Below, piece by piece: positions 35,936-48,538 of a DNA stretch of 64,000 nt; positions within the stretch are counted from its first letter, which is position 1; every line of letters begins with the position of its first letter. A model generated the notes under the pieces. It was not told the DNA's origin. It ran no database searches and saw only the letters and a program-made list of their open reading frames with translations. Where the stretch lies: NCBI GenBank assembly GCA_037974665.1, contig CM075780.1, positions 2,452,501 through 2,516,500 on the forward strand, written 5' to 3'. A program made the translations under genes and the position numbers. The DNA comes from Ehretia macrophylla (lineage: Eukaryota > Streptophyta > Magnoliopsida > Boraginales > Ehretiaceae).

Positions 35936-36492
35936 CTTTTCAATTTTTTTTGCTCCGGGTTGGGTTGCCAAGATACTTTACCCACCACATTTCTATTATC
36001 GAATCCCACGGCACCTTGGGCAAGACAACTTCTCTTCACGTTGAGGCTGGGCCCGCAAACCGAGGGCGAAAGGCTTGTGACCAGGTCTCCGTCGCTCCGG
36101 TGCCCATAACTTTTGATCCATAAGGAGTTACGAGGCGCACAGCAAACCGTTGGAAAGCTCTCTGAGAGTTCTACGACGGGGGCAGCTAGCTAGCTCGCTG
36201 TGCCCTTTTCGGAGCTCAAAATTGAACGTTTTCATCAGTTTCGGGCCAATTTTCTTCTTTTGCTCTATTTTTCCATCCCGGATCGTACGTCGTGAGCTGT
36301 TAAAAGGAAGACAACCTTACTCGCGGCACATTAGAGGACCCTACAATGCGTCGATATCACGTCTTGCGAGGATGCTGCATTGTTGAAGCGGATGGGTTGT
36401 CGTTAAGCCCATTGGGCCTTTTGAATGGGCCATATCTCTAGGCTGGGACTGTGAACCGTTAACACATAAAGGAATTGTGCCCTCAACATGAC

Positions 36493-36612
36493 GGGTGTGA
36501 TCATACCAGCACTAATGCACCGGATACCATCAGAACTCCGAAGTTAAGCGTGCTTGGACGAGAGTAGTACTAGGATGGGTGACACCCTGGGAAGTCCTCG
36601 TGTTGCACCCCA
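36493..36612 (+). rRNA. 5S rRNA copy 55
   Basis: C6T, C34A, G66A and C92A. C6T and G66A are shared with copy 68, its counterpart 8,615 bp away. Class B. Confidence 0.92.
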
Positions 36613-37169
36613 CTTTTCAATTTTTTTTGCTCCGGGTTGGGTTGCCAAGATACTTTACCCACTACATTTCTATTATCGAATCCCACGGCACCTTGGGCAA
36701 GACAACTTCTCTTCACGTGGAGGCTGGGCCCGCAAACCGAGGGCGTAGGGCTTGTGACCAGGTCTCCGTCGCTCCGGTGCCCATAACTTTTGATCCGTAA
36801 GGAGTTACGAGGCGCACAGCAAACCGTTGGAAAGCTCTCTGAGAGCTCTACGACGGGGGCAGCTAGCAAGCTCGCTGTACCCTTTTCGGAGCTCAAAATC
36901 GAACGTTTTCATCACTTTCGGGCCACTTTTCTTCCTTTGCTCTGTTTTTCCGTCCCGGATCGTACGTCGTGAGCTGTTAAAAGGACGACAACCTTAGTCG
37001 CGGCACATTAGAGGACCCTACAATGCGTCGATATCACGTCTTACGAGGTTGCTGCGTTGTTGAAGCGGATGGGTTGTCGTTAAGCCCATTGGGCGTTTTG
37101 AATGGGCCATATCTCTAGGCTGGGACTGTGAACCGTTAACACATAGAGGAATTGTGCCCTCAACATGAC

Positions 37170-37289
37170 GGGTGCGATCATACCAACACTAATGCACCGG
37201 ATCCCATCAGAACTCCGAAGTTAAGCATGCTTGGGCGAGAGTAGTACGAGGATGGGTGACCCCCTGGGAAGTCCTCGTGTTGCACCCCC
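37170..37289 (+). rRNA. 5S rRNA copy 56
   Basis: G17A, G58A and T79G. G17A and T79G recur in copy 69. The TATA-like block is CATAGAG. Class B. Confidence 0.92.
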
Positions 37290-37846
37290 CTTTTCAATTT
37301 TTTTTGCTCCGGTTAGGGTTGCCAAGATACTTTACCCACCACATTTCTATTATCGAATCCCACGGCACCTTCGGCAAGACAACTTCTCTTCACGTGGAGG
37401 CTGGGCCCGCAAACCGAGGGCGTAGGGCTTGTGACCAGGTCTCCGTCGCTCCGGTGCCCATAACTTTTGATCCGTAAGGAGTTACGAGGCGCACAGCAAA
37501 CCGTTGGAAAGCTCTCTGAGAGCTCTACGACGGGGCCAGCTAGTTAGCTCACTGTGCCCTTTTCGGAGCTCAAAATCGAACGTTTTCATCAGTTTCGGGC
37601 AACTTTTCTTCTTTTGCTCTGTTTTTCCGTCCCGGATCGTACGTCGTGAGCTGTTAAAAGGACGACAACCTTACTCATGGCACATTAGAGGACCCTACAA
37701 TGCGTCGATATCATGTCTTGCGAGGATGCTGCGTTGTTGAAGCGGATGGGTTGTCGTTAAGCCCATTGGGCCTTTTGAATGGGCCATATCTCTAGGCTGG
37801 GACTATGAACCGTTAACACATAAAGGAATTGTGCCCTCAACATGAC

Positions 37847-37966
37847 GGGTGCAATCATACCAGCACTAATGCACCGGATCCCATCAGAACTCCGAAGTTA
37901 AGCGTGCTTGGGCGAGAGTAGTACTAGGATGGGTGACCCCTTGGGAAGTCCTCGTGTTGCACCCCC
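37847..37966 (+). rRNA. 5S rRNA copy 57, short unit
   Basis: G7A and C95T. 640 bp; spacer marks CATCATACC and GAGAGCCCT are shared with copy 70. Confidence 0.93.
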
Positions 37967-38486
37967 CTTTTCAATTTTTTTTGCTCCGGTTAGGGTTGCC
38001 AAGATACTTTACCCACCACATTTCTATTATCGAATCCCACGGCACCTTGGGCAAGACAACTTCTCTTCACGTGGAGGCTGGGCCCACAAACCGGTGCCCA
38101 TAACTTTTGATCCGTAACGAGTTACGAGGCGCACATCATACCGTTGGAAAGCTCTCTGAGAGCCCTACGACGGGGGCAGCGAGCTAGCTCGCTGTGCCCT
38201 TTTCGGAGCTCAAAATAAAACATTTTCATCAGTTTCTGGCCACTTTTCTTCTTTCGCTCTGTTTTTTAGTCCCGGATCGTACGTCGTGAGCTGTTAAAAG
38301 GACGACAACCTTACTCGCAGCACATTAGAGGACCCTACAATGCGTCGATATCACGTCTTGCGAGGATGCTGCGTTGTTGAAGTGGATGGGTTGTCGTTAA
38401 GCCCATTGGGCCTTTTGAATGGGACATATCTCTAGGCTGGGACTGTGAACCGTTAACACATAAAGGAATTGTGCCCTCAACATGAC

Positions 38487-38606
38487 GGTTGCGATCATAC
38501 CAGCACTAATGCACCGGATCCCATCAGAACTCCGAAGTTAAGCGTGCTTGGGTGAGAGTCGTACTAGGATGGGTGACCCCTTGGGAAGTCCTCATGTTGC
38601 ACCACC
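38487..38606 (+). rRNA. 5S rRNA copy 58
   Basis: G3T, C67T, A74C, C95T, G108A and C118A. Counterpart of copy 73. A small net loss in its pyrimidine tract gives 676 bp. Class B. Confidence 0.91.
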
Positions 38607-39162
38607 CTTTTCAATTTTTTTTGCTCCGGTTAGGGTTGCCAAGATACTTTACCCACCACATTTCTATTATCGAATCCCACGGCACCTTGGGCAAGACAAC
38701 TTCTCTTCACGTGGAGGCTGGGCCCGCAAACCGAGGGCGTAGGTCTTGTGACCAGGTCTCCGTCGCTCCGGTGCCCATAACTTTTGATCCGTAAGGAGTT
38801 ACAAGGCGCACAGCAAACCGTTAGAAAGCTCTTTGAGAGCTCCACGACGGGGGCAGCTAGCTAGCTTGCTGTGCCCTTTTCGGGGCTCAAAATCGAACGT
38901 TTTCATCAGTTTCGGGCCACTTTTCTTCATTTCTCTATTTTTCCGTCCCGGATCGTACGTCGTGAGCTGTTAAAAGGACGACAACCTTACTCGCGGCACA
39001 TTAGAGGACCCTACAATGCGTCGATATCACGTCTTACGAGGATGCTGCGTTGTGGAAGCGGATGGGTTGTCGTTAAGCCCATTGGGCCTTTTGAATGGGC
39101 CATATCTCTAGGCTGGGACTGTGAACCGTTAACACATAAAGGAATTGTGCCCTCAACATGAC

Positions 39163-39282
39163 GGGTGCGATCATAACAGCACTAATGCACCGGATCCCAT
39201 CAGAACTCCGAAGTTAAGCGTGCTTGGGCGAGAGTAGTACTAGGATCGGTGACCCCCTAGGAAGTCCTCGTGTTGTACCCCC
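39163..39282 (+). rRNA. 5S rRNA copy 59, short unit
   Basis: C14A, G85C (box C), G97A and C114T. 640 bp. GGGGCCAGC in the spacer is shared with copy 74. Confidence 0.92.
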
Positions 39283-39802
39283 CTTTTCACTTTTTTTTGC
39301 TCCGGTTAGGGTTGCCAAGATACTTTACCCACCACATTTCTATTATCGAATCCCACGGCACCTTGGGCAAGACAACTTCTCTTCACGTGGAGGCTGGGCC
39401 CGCAAACCGGTGCCCATAACTTTTGATCCTTAAGGAGTTACGAGGCGCACAGCAAACCGTTGGAAAGCTCTCTGAGAGCTCTACGACGGGGCCAGCTAGC
39501 TAGCTCGCTTTGCCCTTTTCGGAGCTCAAAATCGAACGTTTTCATCAGTTTCGGGCCACTTTTCTTCTTTTGCTCTGTTTTTCCGTCCCGGATCGTACGT
39601 CGTGAGCTGTTAAAAGGACGACAACCTTACTCGCGGCACATTAGAGGACCCTACAATGAGTCGATATCACGTCTTGCGAGGATGCTGCGTTGTTGAAGCG
39701 GATGGGTTGTCGTTAAGCCCATTGGGCCTTTTGAATGGGACATATCTCTAGGCTGGGACTGTGAACCGTTAACACATAAAGGAATTGTGCCCTCAACATG
39801 AC

Positions 39803-39922
39803 GGGTGCGATCATACCAGCACTAATGCACCGGATCCCATCAGAACTCCGAAGTTAAGCGTGCTTCGGCGAGAGTAGTACTAGGATGGGTGACCCCCTGG
39901 GAAGTCCTCGTGTTGCACCCCC
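39803..39922 (+). rRNA. 5S rRNA copy 60
   Basis: Only G64C, at the end of box A. The T8 is intact. Class B, full length. Confidence 0.94.
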
Positions 39923-40479
39923 CTTTTCAGTTTTTTTTGCTCTGGTTAGGGTTGCCAAGATACTTTACACACCACATTTCTATTATCGAATCCCACGGCA
40001 CCTTGGGCAAGACAACATCTCTTCACGTGGAGGCTGGGCCCGCAAACCGAGGGCGTAGGGCTTGTGACCAGGTCTCCGTCGCACTGGTGCCCATAACTTT
40101 TGATCCGTAAGGAGTTACGAGGCCCACAGCATACCGTTGGAAAGCTCTCTGAGAGCTCTACGACGGGGGCAGCCAGCTAGCTCGCTATGCCCTTTTCGGA
40201 GCTCAAAATCGAACGTTTTCATCAGTTTCGGGCCACTTTTCTTCTTTTGCTCTGTTTTTCCGTCCCGGATCGTACGTCGTGAGCTGTTAAAAGGACGACA
40301 ACCTTACTCGCGGCACATTAGAGGACCCTAAAATGCGTCGATATCACGTCTTGCGGGGATGCTGCGTTGTTGAAGCGGATGGGTTGTCGTTAAGCCCATT
40401 GGGCCTTTTGAATGGGCCATATCTCTAGGCTGGGACTGTGAACCGTTAACACATAAAGGAATTGTGCCCTCAACATGAC

Positions 40480-40599
40480 GGGTGCGATCATACCAGCACT
40501 AATGAACCGGATCCCATCAAAACTCCGAAGTTAAGCGTGCTTGGGCGAGAGTAGTACTAGGATGGGTGACCCCCTGGGAAGTCCTCGTGTTGCACCCCT
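40480..40599 (+). rRNA. 5S rRNA copy 61, short unit
   Basis: C26A and G41A. 37-bp deletion, 641 bp to the next gene. Confidence 0.93.
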
Positions 40600-41120
40600 C
40601 CTTTTCAATTTTTTTTGCTCCGGTTAGCGTTGCCAAGATACTTTACCCACCACATTTCTATTATCGAATCTCACGGCACCTTGGGCAAGACAACTTCTCT
40701 TCACGTGGAGGTTGGGCCCGCAAATCGGTGCCCATAACTATTGATCCGTAAGGAGTTACGAGGCGCACAGCATACCGTTGGAAATCTCTGTGAGAGCTCT
40801 ACGACGGGGGCAGCTAGCTAGCTCGCCTTGCCCTTTTCGGAGCTCAAAATCGAACGTTTTCATCAGTTTCGGGCCAATTTTCTTCTTTTGCTCTATTTTT
40901 CCGTCCCGGATCGTACATCGTGAGCTGTTAAAAGGACGACAACCTTACTCGCGGCACATTAGAGGACCCTACAATGCGTTGATATCACGTCTTGCGAGGA
41001 TGCTGCGTTGTTGAAGAGGATGGGTCGTCGTTAAGCCCATTGGGCCTTTTGAATGGGCCATATCTCTAGGCTGGGACTGTGAACCGTTAACACATAAAGG
41101 AATTGTGCCCTCAACATGAC

Positions 41121-41240
41121 GGGTGCAATCATACCAGCTCTAATGCACCGGATCCCTTCAGAACTACGAAGTTAAGCGTGCTTGGGCGAGAGTAGTACTA
41201 GGATGGGTGACCCCCTGGGAAGTCCTCGTGTTGCACCCCC
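41121..41240 (+). rRNA. 5S rRNA copy 62
   Basis: G7A, A19T, A37T and C46A, all in the 5' half; the control region is intact. Class B with CAAACAGTT. Confidence 0.93.
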
Positions 41241-41797
41241 TTTTTCAATTTTTTTTGCTCCGGTTAGGGTTGCCAAGATACTTTACCCACCATATTTCTA
41301 TTATCGAATCCCACAACACCTTGGGCAAGACAACTTCTCTTCACGTGGAGGCTGGGCCCGCAAACCGAGGGCGTAGGGCTTGTGACCAGGTCTCCGTCGC
41401 TCCGGTGCCCATAACTTTTGATCCGTAAGGAGTTACGAGGCGCACAGCAAACAGTTGGAAAGCTCTCTGAGAGCTCTACGACGGGGGCATCTAGCTAGCT
41501 CGCTGTGCCCATTTCGGAGCTCAAAATCGAACGTTTTCATCAGTTTTGGGCCAATTTTCTTCTTTTGCTCTGTTTTTCCGTCCCGGATCGTACGTCGTGA
41601 GCTGTTAAAAGGACGACAACCTTACTCACGGCACATTAGAGGACCCTACAATGCGTCGATATCACGTCTTGCGAGGATGCTGCGTTGTTGAAGCGGATGG
41701 GTTGTCGTTAAGCCCATTGGGCCTTTTGAATAGGCCATATCTCTAGGCAGGGACTGTGAACCGTTAACACATAAAGGAATTGTGCCCTCAACATGAC

Positions 41798-41917
41798 TGG
41801 TGCGATCATACCAGTACTAATGCACCGGATCCCATCAGAACTCCGAAGTTAAGAGTGCTTGGGCGAGAGTAGTACTAGGATGGGTGACCCCCTGGGAAGT
41901 CCTCGTGTTGCACCCCC
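41798..41917 (+). rRNA. 5S rRNA copy 63
   Basis: G1T, C18T and C57A. The first transcribed base and box A are affected. Its distal spacer (GCTATG, GTTGAATCGG) is the likely donor type for copy 70. Confidence 0.92.
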
Positions 41918-42474
41918 CTTTTCAATTTTTTTTGCTCCGGTTAGGGTTGCCAAGATACTTTACCCCCCACATTTCTATTATCGAATCCCACGGCACCTTG
42001 GGCAAGACAACTTCTCTTCACGTGGAGGCTGGGCCCGCAAACCGAGGGCGTAGGGCTTGTGACCAGGTCTCCGTCGCTCCGGTGCCCATAACTTTTGATC
42101 CGTAAGGTGTTACGAGGCGCACAGCAAACCGTTGGAAAGCACTCTGAGAGCTCTACGACGGGGGCAGCTAGCTAGCTCGCTGTACCCTTTTCGGAGCTGA
42201 AAATCGAACGTTTTCATCACTTTCGGGCCACTTTTCTTCTTTTGCTATGTTTTTCCGTCCCGGATCGTACGTCGTGAGCTGTTAAAAGGACGACAACCTT
42301 ACTCGCGGCACATTAGAGGACCCTACAATGCGTCGATATCACGTCTTACGAGGATGCTGCGTTGTTGAATCGGATGGGTTGTCGTTAAGCCCATTGGGCC
42401 TTTTGAATGGGCCATATCTCTAGGGTGGGACTGTGAACCGTTAACACATAAAGGAATTGTGCCCTCAACATGAC

Positions 42475-42594
42475 GGGTGCGATCATACCAACACTAATTC
42501 ACCAGATCCCATCAGAACTCCGAAGTTAGTCGTGCTTGGGCGGGAGTAGTACTAGGATGGGTGACCCCCTGGGAAGTCCTCGTGTTGCACCCCC
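42475..42594 (+). rRNA. 5S rRNA copy 64
   Basis: G17A, G25T, G30A, A55G, G56T and A69G. Box A and the intermediate element are changed. The T8 is broken (ATTATTTCTG), leaving T4 as the main stop. Class B; duplicated as copy 71. Confidence 0.89.
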
Positions 42595-43151
42595 CTTTTC
42601 AATTATTTCTGCTCCGGTTAGGGTTGCCAAGATACTTTACCCACCACATTTTTATTATCGAATCCCACGGCACCTTGGGCAAGACAACTTCTCTTCACGT
42701 GGAGGCTGGGCCCGCAAACCGAGGGCGTAGGGCTTGTGACCAGGTCTCCGTCGCTCCGGTGCCCATAACGTTTGATCCGAAAGGAGTTACGAGGCACACA
42801 GCAAACCGTTGGAAAGCTCTCTGAGAGCTCTACGACGGAGCCAGCTAGCTAGCTTGCTGTGCCCTTTTTGGAGCTCAAACTCGAACGTTTTCATCAATTT
42901 CGGGACTCTTTTCTTCTTTTGCTCTGTTTTTCCGTCCCGGATCGTACGTCGTGAGCTGTTAAAAGGACGACAACTTTACTCGTGGAACATTAGAGGACCC
43001 TACAATGCGTCGATATCATGTCTTGCGAGGATGCTGCGTTGTTGAAGCGGATGGGTTGTCGTTAAGCCCATTGGGCCTTTTGAATGGGCCATATCTCTAG
43101 GCTGGGCCTATGAACCGTTAACACATAAAGGAATTGTGCCCTCAACATGAC

Positions 43152-43271
43152 GGGTGCGATCATACCTGCACTAATGCACCGGATCCCATCAGAACTCCGA
43201 AGTTAAGCGTGCTTGGGCGAGAGTAGTACTAGGATGGGTGACCCCCTGGGAAGTCCTCGAGTTGCACCCCC
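43152..43271 (+). rRNA. 5S rRNA copy 65, short unit
   Basis: A16T and T109A. 640 bp. T109A and the GATATGACG spacer mark are shared with copy 72. Confidence 0.93.
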
Positions 43272-43791
43272 CTTTTCAATTTTTTTTGCTCCGGTTAGGG
43301 TTGCCAAGATACTTTACCCACCACATTTCTATTATCGAATGCCACGGCACCTTGGGCAAGACAACTTCTTTTCACGTGGAGGCTGGGCCCGCAAACCGGT
43401 GCCCATAACTTTTGATCCGTAAGGAGTTACGAGGCACACAGCATACCGTTGGAACGCTCTCTGAGAGCTCTACGACGGGGGCAGCGAGCTAGCTAGCTGT
43501 GCCCTTTTCGGAGCTCAAAATCGAACGTTTTCATCAGTTTCCGGCCACTTTTCTTCTTTTGCTCTGTTTTTTCATCCCGGATTGTACGTCGTGAGCTGTT
43601 AAAAGGACGACAACCTTACTCGCGGCACATTAGAGGACCCTACAATGCGTCGATATGACGTCTTGCGAGGATGTTGCGTTGTTGAAGCAGATGGGTTGTC
43701 GTTAAGCCCATTGGGCCTTTTGAATGGGCCTTATCTCTAGGCTGGGACTATGAACCGTTAACACATAAAGGAATTGTACCCGCAACATGAC

Positions 43792-43910
43792 GGGTGCGAT
43801 CATACCAGCACTAATACACCGGATCCATCAAAACTCCGAAGTTAAGCATGCTTGGGCGAGAGTTGTACTAGGATGGTTGACCCCCTTGGAAGTCCTCGTG
43901 TTGCACCCCC
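43792..43910 (+). rRNA. 5S rRNA copy 66, 1-bp deletion
   Basis: One C lost in 34-36, with G25A, G41A, G58A, A74T, G87T and G97T. Counterpart of copy 53. Its spacer middle instead resembles copies 39/43/44/46. 639 bp. Confidence 0.87.
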
Positions 43911-44430
43911 CTTTTCAATTTTTTTTGCTCCAGTTCGGGTTGCCAAGATACTTTACCCACCACATTTCAATTATCGAATCCCACGGCACCTTGGGCAAGA
44001 CAACTTCTCTTCACATGGAGGCTGGTCCCGCAAACCGGTGCCCATAACTTTTGATCCGTAAGGAGTTACGAGGCGCACAGCATACCGTTGGAAATCTCTC
44101 TGAGAGCTCTACGACGGGGGCAGCCAGCTAGCTCGCTTTTCACTTTTCGGAGCTCAAAATCGAACGTTTTCATCAGTTTCGGGCCACTTTTCTTCTTTTG
44201 CTCTGTTTTTCCGTCCCGGATCGTACGTCGTGAGCTGTTAAATGGACGACTACCTTACTCGCGGCACATTAGAGGACCCTACAATGCGTCGATATCACGT
44301 CTTGCAAGAATGCTGCATTGTTGAAGCGGATGGGTTGTCGTTAAGCCCATTGGGCCTTTTGAATGGGCCATATCTCTAGGCTGGGACTGTGAACCGTTAA
44401 CACATAAAGGAATTGTGCCCTCAACTTGAT

Positions 44431-44550
44431 GGGTGCGATCATACCAGCACTAATGCACCGGATCCCATCAGAACTCCGAAGTTAAGCGTGCTTGGGCGAG
44501 ACTAGTACTAGGATGGGTGACCCCTTGGGAAGTCCTCGTGTTGCACCCCC
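44431..44550 (+). rRNA. 5S rRNA copy 67
   Basis: G72C and C95T, as in copy 54, 8,615 bp upstream. G-box CACGTTG also shared. Class B. Confidence 0.93.
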
Positions 44551-45107
44551 CTTTTCAATTTTTTTTGCTCCGGGTAGGGTTGCCAAGATACTTTACCCAC
44601 CACATTTCTATTATCGAATCCCACGGCACCTTGGGCAAGACAACTTCTCTTCACGTTGAGGCTGGGCCCGCAAACCGAGGGCGTAGAGCTTGTGACCAGG
44701 TCTCCGTCGCTCCGGTGCCCATAACTTTTGATCCATAAGGAGTTACGAGGCGCACAGCAAACCGTTGGAAAGCTCTCTGAGAGTTCTACGACGGGGGCAG
44801 CTAGCTAGCTCGCTGTGCCCTTTTCGGAGCTCAAAATCGAACGTTTTCATCAGTTTCGGGCCAATTTTCTTCTTTTGCTCTATTTTTCCGTCCCGGATCG
44901 TACGTCGTGAGCTGTTAAAAGGACGACAACCTTACTCGCGGCACATTAGAGGACCCTACAATGCGTCGATATCACGTCTTGCGAGGATGCTGCATTGTTG
45001 AAGCGGGTGGGTTGTCGTTAAGCCCATTGGGCCTTTTGAATGGGCCATATCTCTAGGCTGGGACTGTGAACCGTTAACACATAAAGGAATTGTGCCCTCA
45101 ACATGAT

Positions 45108-45227
45108 GGGTGTGATAGTACCAGCACTAATGCACCGGATCCCATCAGAACTCCGAAGTTAAGCGTGCTTGGACTAGAGTAGTACTAGGATGGGTGACCC
45201 CCTGGGAAGTCCTCGTGTTGCACCCCA
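45108..45227 (+). rRNA. 5S rRNA copy 68
   Basis: C6T, C10A, A11G, G66A and G68T. The last falls in the intermediate element. Counterpart of copy 55. Class B. Confidence 0.91.
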
Positions 45228-45784
45228 CTTTTCAATTTTTTTTGCTCCGGTTAGGGTTGCCAAGATACTTTACCCACCACATTTCTATTATCGAATCCCA
45301 CGGCACCTTGGGCAAGACAACTTCTCTTCACGTGGAGGCTGGGCCCGCAAACCGAGGGCGTAGGGCTTGTGACCAGGTCTCCGTCGCTCCGGTGCCCATA
45401 ACTTTTGATCCGTAAGGAGTTACGAGGCGCACAGCAAACCGTTGGAAAGCTCTCTGAGAGCTCTACGACGGGGGCAGCTAGCTAGCTCGCTGTACCCTTT
45501 TCGGAGCTCAAAATCGAACGTTTTCATCAGTTTCGGGCCACTTTTCTTCTTTTGCTCTGTTTTTCCGTCCCGGATCGTACGTCGTGAGCTGTTAAAAGGA
45601 CGACAACCTTAGTCGCGGCACATTAGAGGACCCTACAATGCGTCGATATCACGTCTTACGAGGATGCTGCGTTGTTGAAGCGGATGGGTTGTCGTTAAGC
45701 CCATTGGGCGTTTTGAATGGGCCATATCTCTAGGATGGGACTGTGAACCGTTAACACATAAAGGAATTGTGCCCTCAACATGAC

Positions 45785-45904
45785 GGGTGCGATCATACCA
45801 ACACTAATGCACCGGATCCCATCAGAACTCCGAAGTTAAGCGTGCTTGGGCGAGAGTAGTACGTGGATGGGTGACCCCCTGGGAAGTCCTCGTGTTGCAC
45901 CCCC
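45785..45904 (+). rRNA. 5S rRNA copy 69
   Basis: G17A, T79G and A80T. Counterpart of copy 56. Class B, GGGGCCAAC in the spacer. Confidence 0.92.
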
Positions 45905-46461
45905 CTTTTCAATTTTTTTTGCTCCGGTTAGGGTTGCCAAGATACTTTACCCACCACATTTCTATTTTCGAATCCCACGGCACCTTGGGCAAGACAACTT
46001 CTCTTCACGTGGAGGCTGGGCCCGTAAACCGAGGGCGTAGGGCTTGTGACCAGGTCTTCGTCGCTCCGGTGCCCATAACTTTTGATCCGTAAGGAGTTAC
46101 GAGGCGCACAGCAAACCGTTGGAAAGCTCTCTGAGAGCTCTACGACGGGGCCAACTAGCTAGCTTGCTGTGCCCTTTTCGGAGCTCAAAATCGAACGTTT
46201 TCATCAGTTTCGGGCAACTTTTCTTCTTTTGCTCTGTTTTTCCGTCCCGGATCGTACATCGTGAGCTGTTAAAAGGATGACAACCTTACTCGTGGCACAT
46301 TAGAGGACCCTACAATGCGTCGATATCATGTCTTGCGAGGATGCTGCGTTGTTGAAGCGGATGGGTTGTCGTTAAGCCCATTGGGCCTTTTGAATGGGCC
46401 ATATCTCTAGGCTGGGACTATGAACCGTTAACACATAAAGGAATTGTGCCCTCAACATGAC

Positions 46462-46581
46462 GGGTGCGATCATCCCAGCACTAATGCACCGGATCCCATC
46501 AGAACTCCGAAGTTAAGCGTGCTTGGGCGAGAGTAGTACTAGGATGGGTGACCCCTTGGGAAGTCCTCGTGTTGCACCCCC
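46462..46581 (+). rRNA. 5S rRNA copy 70, short chimeric unit
   Basis: A13C and C95T. The spacer begins as copy 57 and switches to copy 63 type between about 46780 and 46810. 640 bp. Confidence 0.92.
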
Positions 46582-47101
46582 CTTTTCAATTTTTTTTGCT
46601 CCGGTTAGGGTTGCCAAGATACTTTACCCACCACATTTCTATTATCGAATCCCACGGCACCTTGGGCAAGACAACTTCTCTTCACGTGTAGGATGGGCCC
46701 GCAAACCGGTGCCCATAACTTTTGATCCGTAAGGAGTTACGAGGCGCACATCATACCGTTGGAAAGCTCTCTGAGAGCCCTACGACGGGGGCAGCGAGCT
46801 AGCGCGCTGTACCCTTTTCGGAGCTCAAAATCAAACGTTTTCATCACTTTCGGGCCACTTTTCTTCTTTTGCTATGTTTTTCCGTCCCGGATCGTACGTC
46901 GTGAGCTGTTAAAAGGACGACAACCTTACTCGCGGCACATTATAGGACCCTACAATGCGTCGATATCACGTCTTACGAGGATGCTGCGTTGTTGAATCGG
47001 ATGGGTTGTCGTTAAGCCCATTGGGCCTTTTGAATGGGCCATATCTCTAGGGTGGGACTGTGAACCGTTAACACATAAAGGAATTGTGCCCTCAACATGA
47101 C

Positions 47102-47221
47102 GGGTGCGATCATACCAACACTAATGCACCAGATCCCATCAGAACTCCGAAGTTAAGCGTGCTTGGGCGAGAGTAGTACTAGTATGGGTGACCCCCTGGG
47201 AGGTCCTCGTGTTGCACCCCC
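47102..47221 (+). rRNA. 5S rRNA copy 71
   Basis: G17A, G30A, G82T (box C) and A101G. Duplicate of copy 64 at 4,627 bp, without its box A changes. Class B. Confidence 0.92.
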
Positions 47222-47778
47222 CTTTTCAATTTTTTTTGCTCCGGTTAGGGTTGCCAAGATACTTTACCCACCACATTTTTATTATCGAATCCCACGGCAC
47301 CTTGGGCAAGACAACTTCTCTTCACGTGGAGGCTGGGCCCGCAAACCGAGGGCGTAGGGCTTGTGACCAGGTCTCCGTCGCTCCGGTGCCCATAACTTTT
47401 GATCCGAAAGGAGTTACGAGGCACACAGAAAACAGTTGGAAAGCTCTCTGAGAGCTCTACGACGGAGCCAGCTTGCTAGCTTGCTGTGCCCTTTTTGGAG
47501 CTCAAACTCGAACGTTTTCATCAGTTTCGGGACTCTTTTCTTCTTTTGCTCTATTTTTCCGTCCCGGATCGTACGTCGTGAGCTGTTAAAAGGACGACAA
47601 CCTTACTCGTGGCACATTAGAGGACCCTACAATGCGTCGATATCATGTCTTGCGAGGATGCTGCGTTGTTGAAGCGGATGGGTTGTCGTTAAGCCCATTG
47701 GGCCTTTTGAATGGGCCATATCTCTAGGCTGGGACTATGAACCGTTAACACATAAAGGAATTGTGCCCTCAACATGAC

Positions 47779-47898
47779 GGGTGCGATCATACCAGCACTA
47801 ATGCACCGGATCCCATCAGAACTCCGAAGTTAAGCGTGCTTGGGCGAGAGTAGTACTAGGATGGGTGACCCCCTGGGAAGTCCTCGAGTTGCACCCCC
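47779..47898 (+). rRNA. 5S rRNA copy 72, short unit
   Basis: Only T109A. Duplicate of copy 65; 640 bp. Confidence 0.94.
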
Positions 47899-48418
47899 CT
47901 TTTCAATTTTTTTTGCTCCGGTTAGGGTTGCCAAGATACTTTACCCACCATATTTCTATTATCGAATCCCACGGCACCTTGGGCAAGACAACTTCTTTTC
48001 ACGTGGAGGCTGGGCCCGCAAACCGGTGCCCATAACTTTTGATCCGTAAGGAGTTACGAGGCGCACAACATACCGTTGGAACGCTCTCTGAGAGCTCTAC
48101 GACGGGGGCAGCGAGCTAGCTAGCTGTGCCCTTTTCGGAGCTCAAAATCGAACGTTTTCATCAGTTTTCGGCCACTTTTCTTCTTTTGCTCTGTTTTTCC
48201 ATCCCGGATCGTACGTCGTGAGCTGTTAAAAGGACGACAACCTTACTCGCGGCACATTAGAGGACCCTACAATGCGTCGATATGACGTCTTGCGTGGATG
48301 TTGCGTTGTTGAAGCGGATGGGTTGTCGTTAAGCCCATTGGGCCTTTTGAATGGGCCATATCTCTAGGCTGGGACTGTGAACCGTTAACACATAAAGGAA
48401 TTGTGCCCTCAACATGAC

Positions 48419-48538
48419 GGTTGCGATTATACCAGCACTAATGCACCGGATCCCATCAGAACTCCGAAGTTAAGCGTGCTTGGGCGAGAGTAGTACTAGG
48501 ATGGGTGACCCCTTGGGAAGTCCTCGTGTTGCACCCCC
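48419..48538 (+). rRNA. 5S rRNA copy 73
   Basis: G3T, C10T and C95T. Counterpart of copy 58, 9,932 bp upstream. Class B. Confidence 0.92.
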
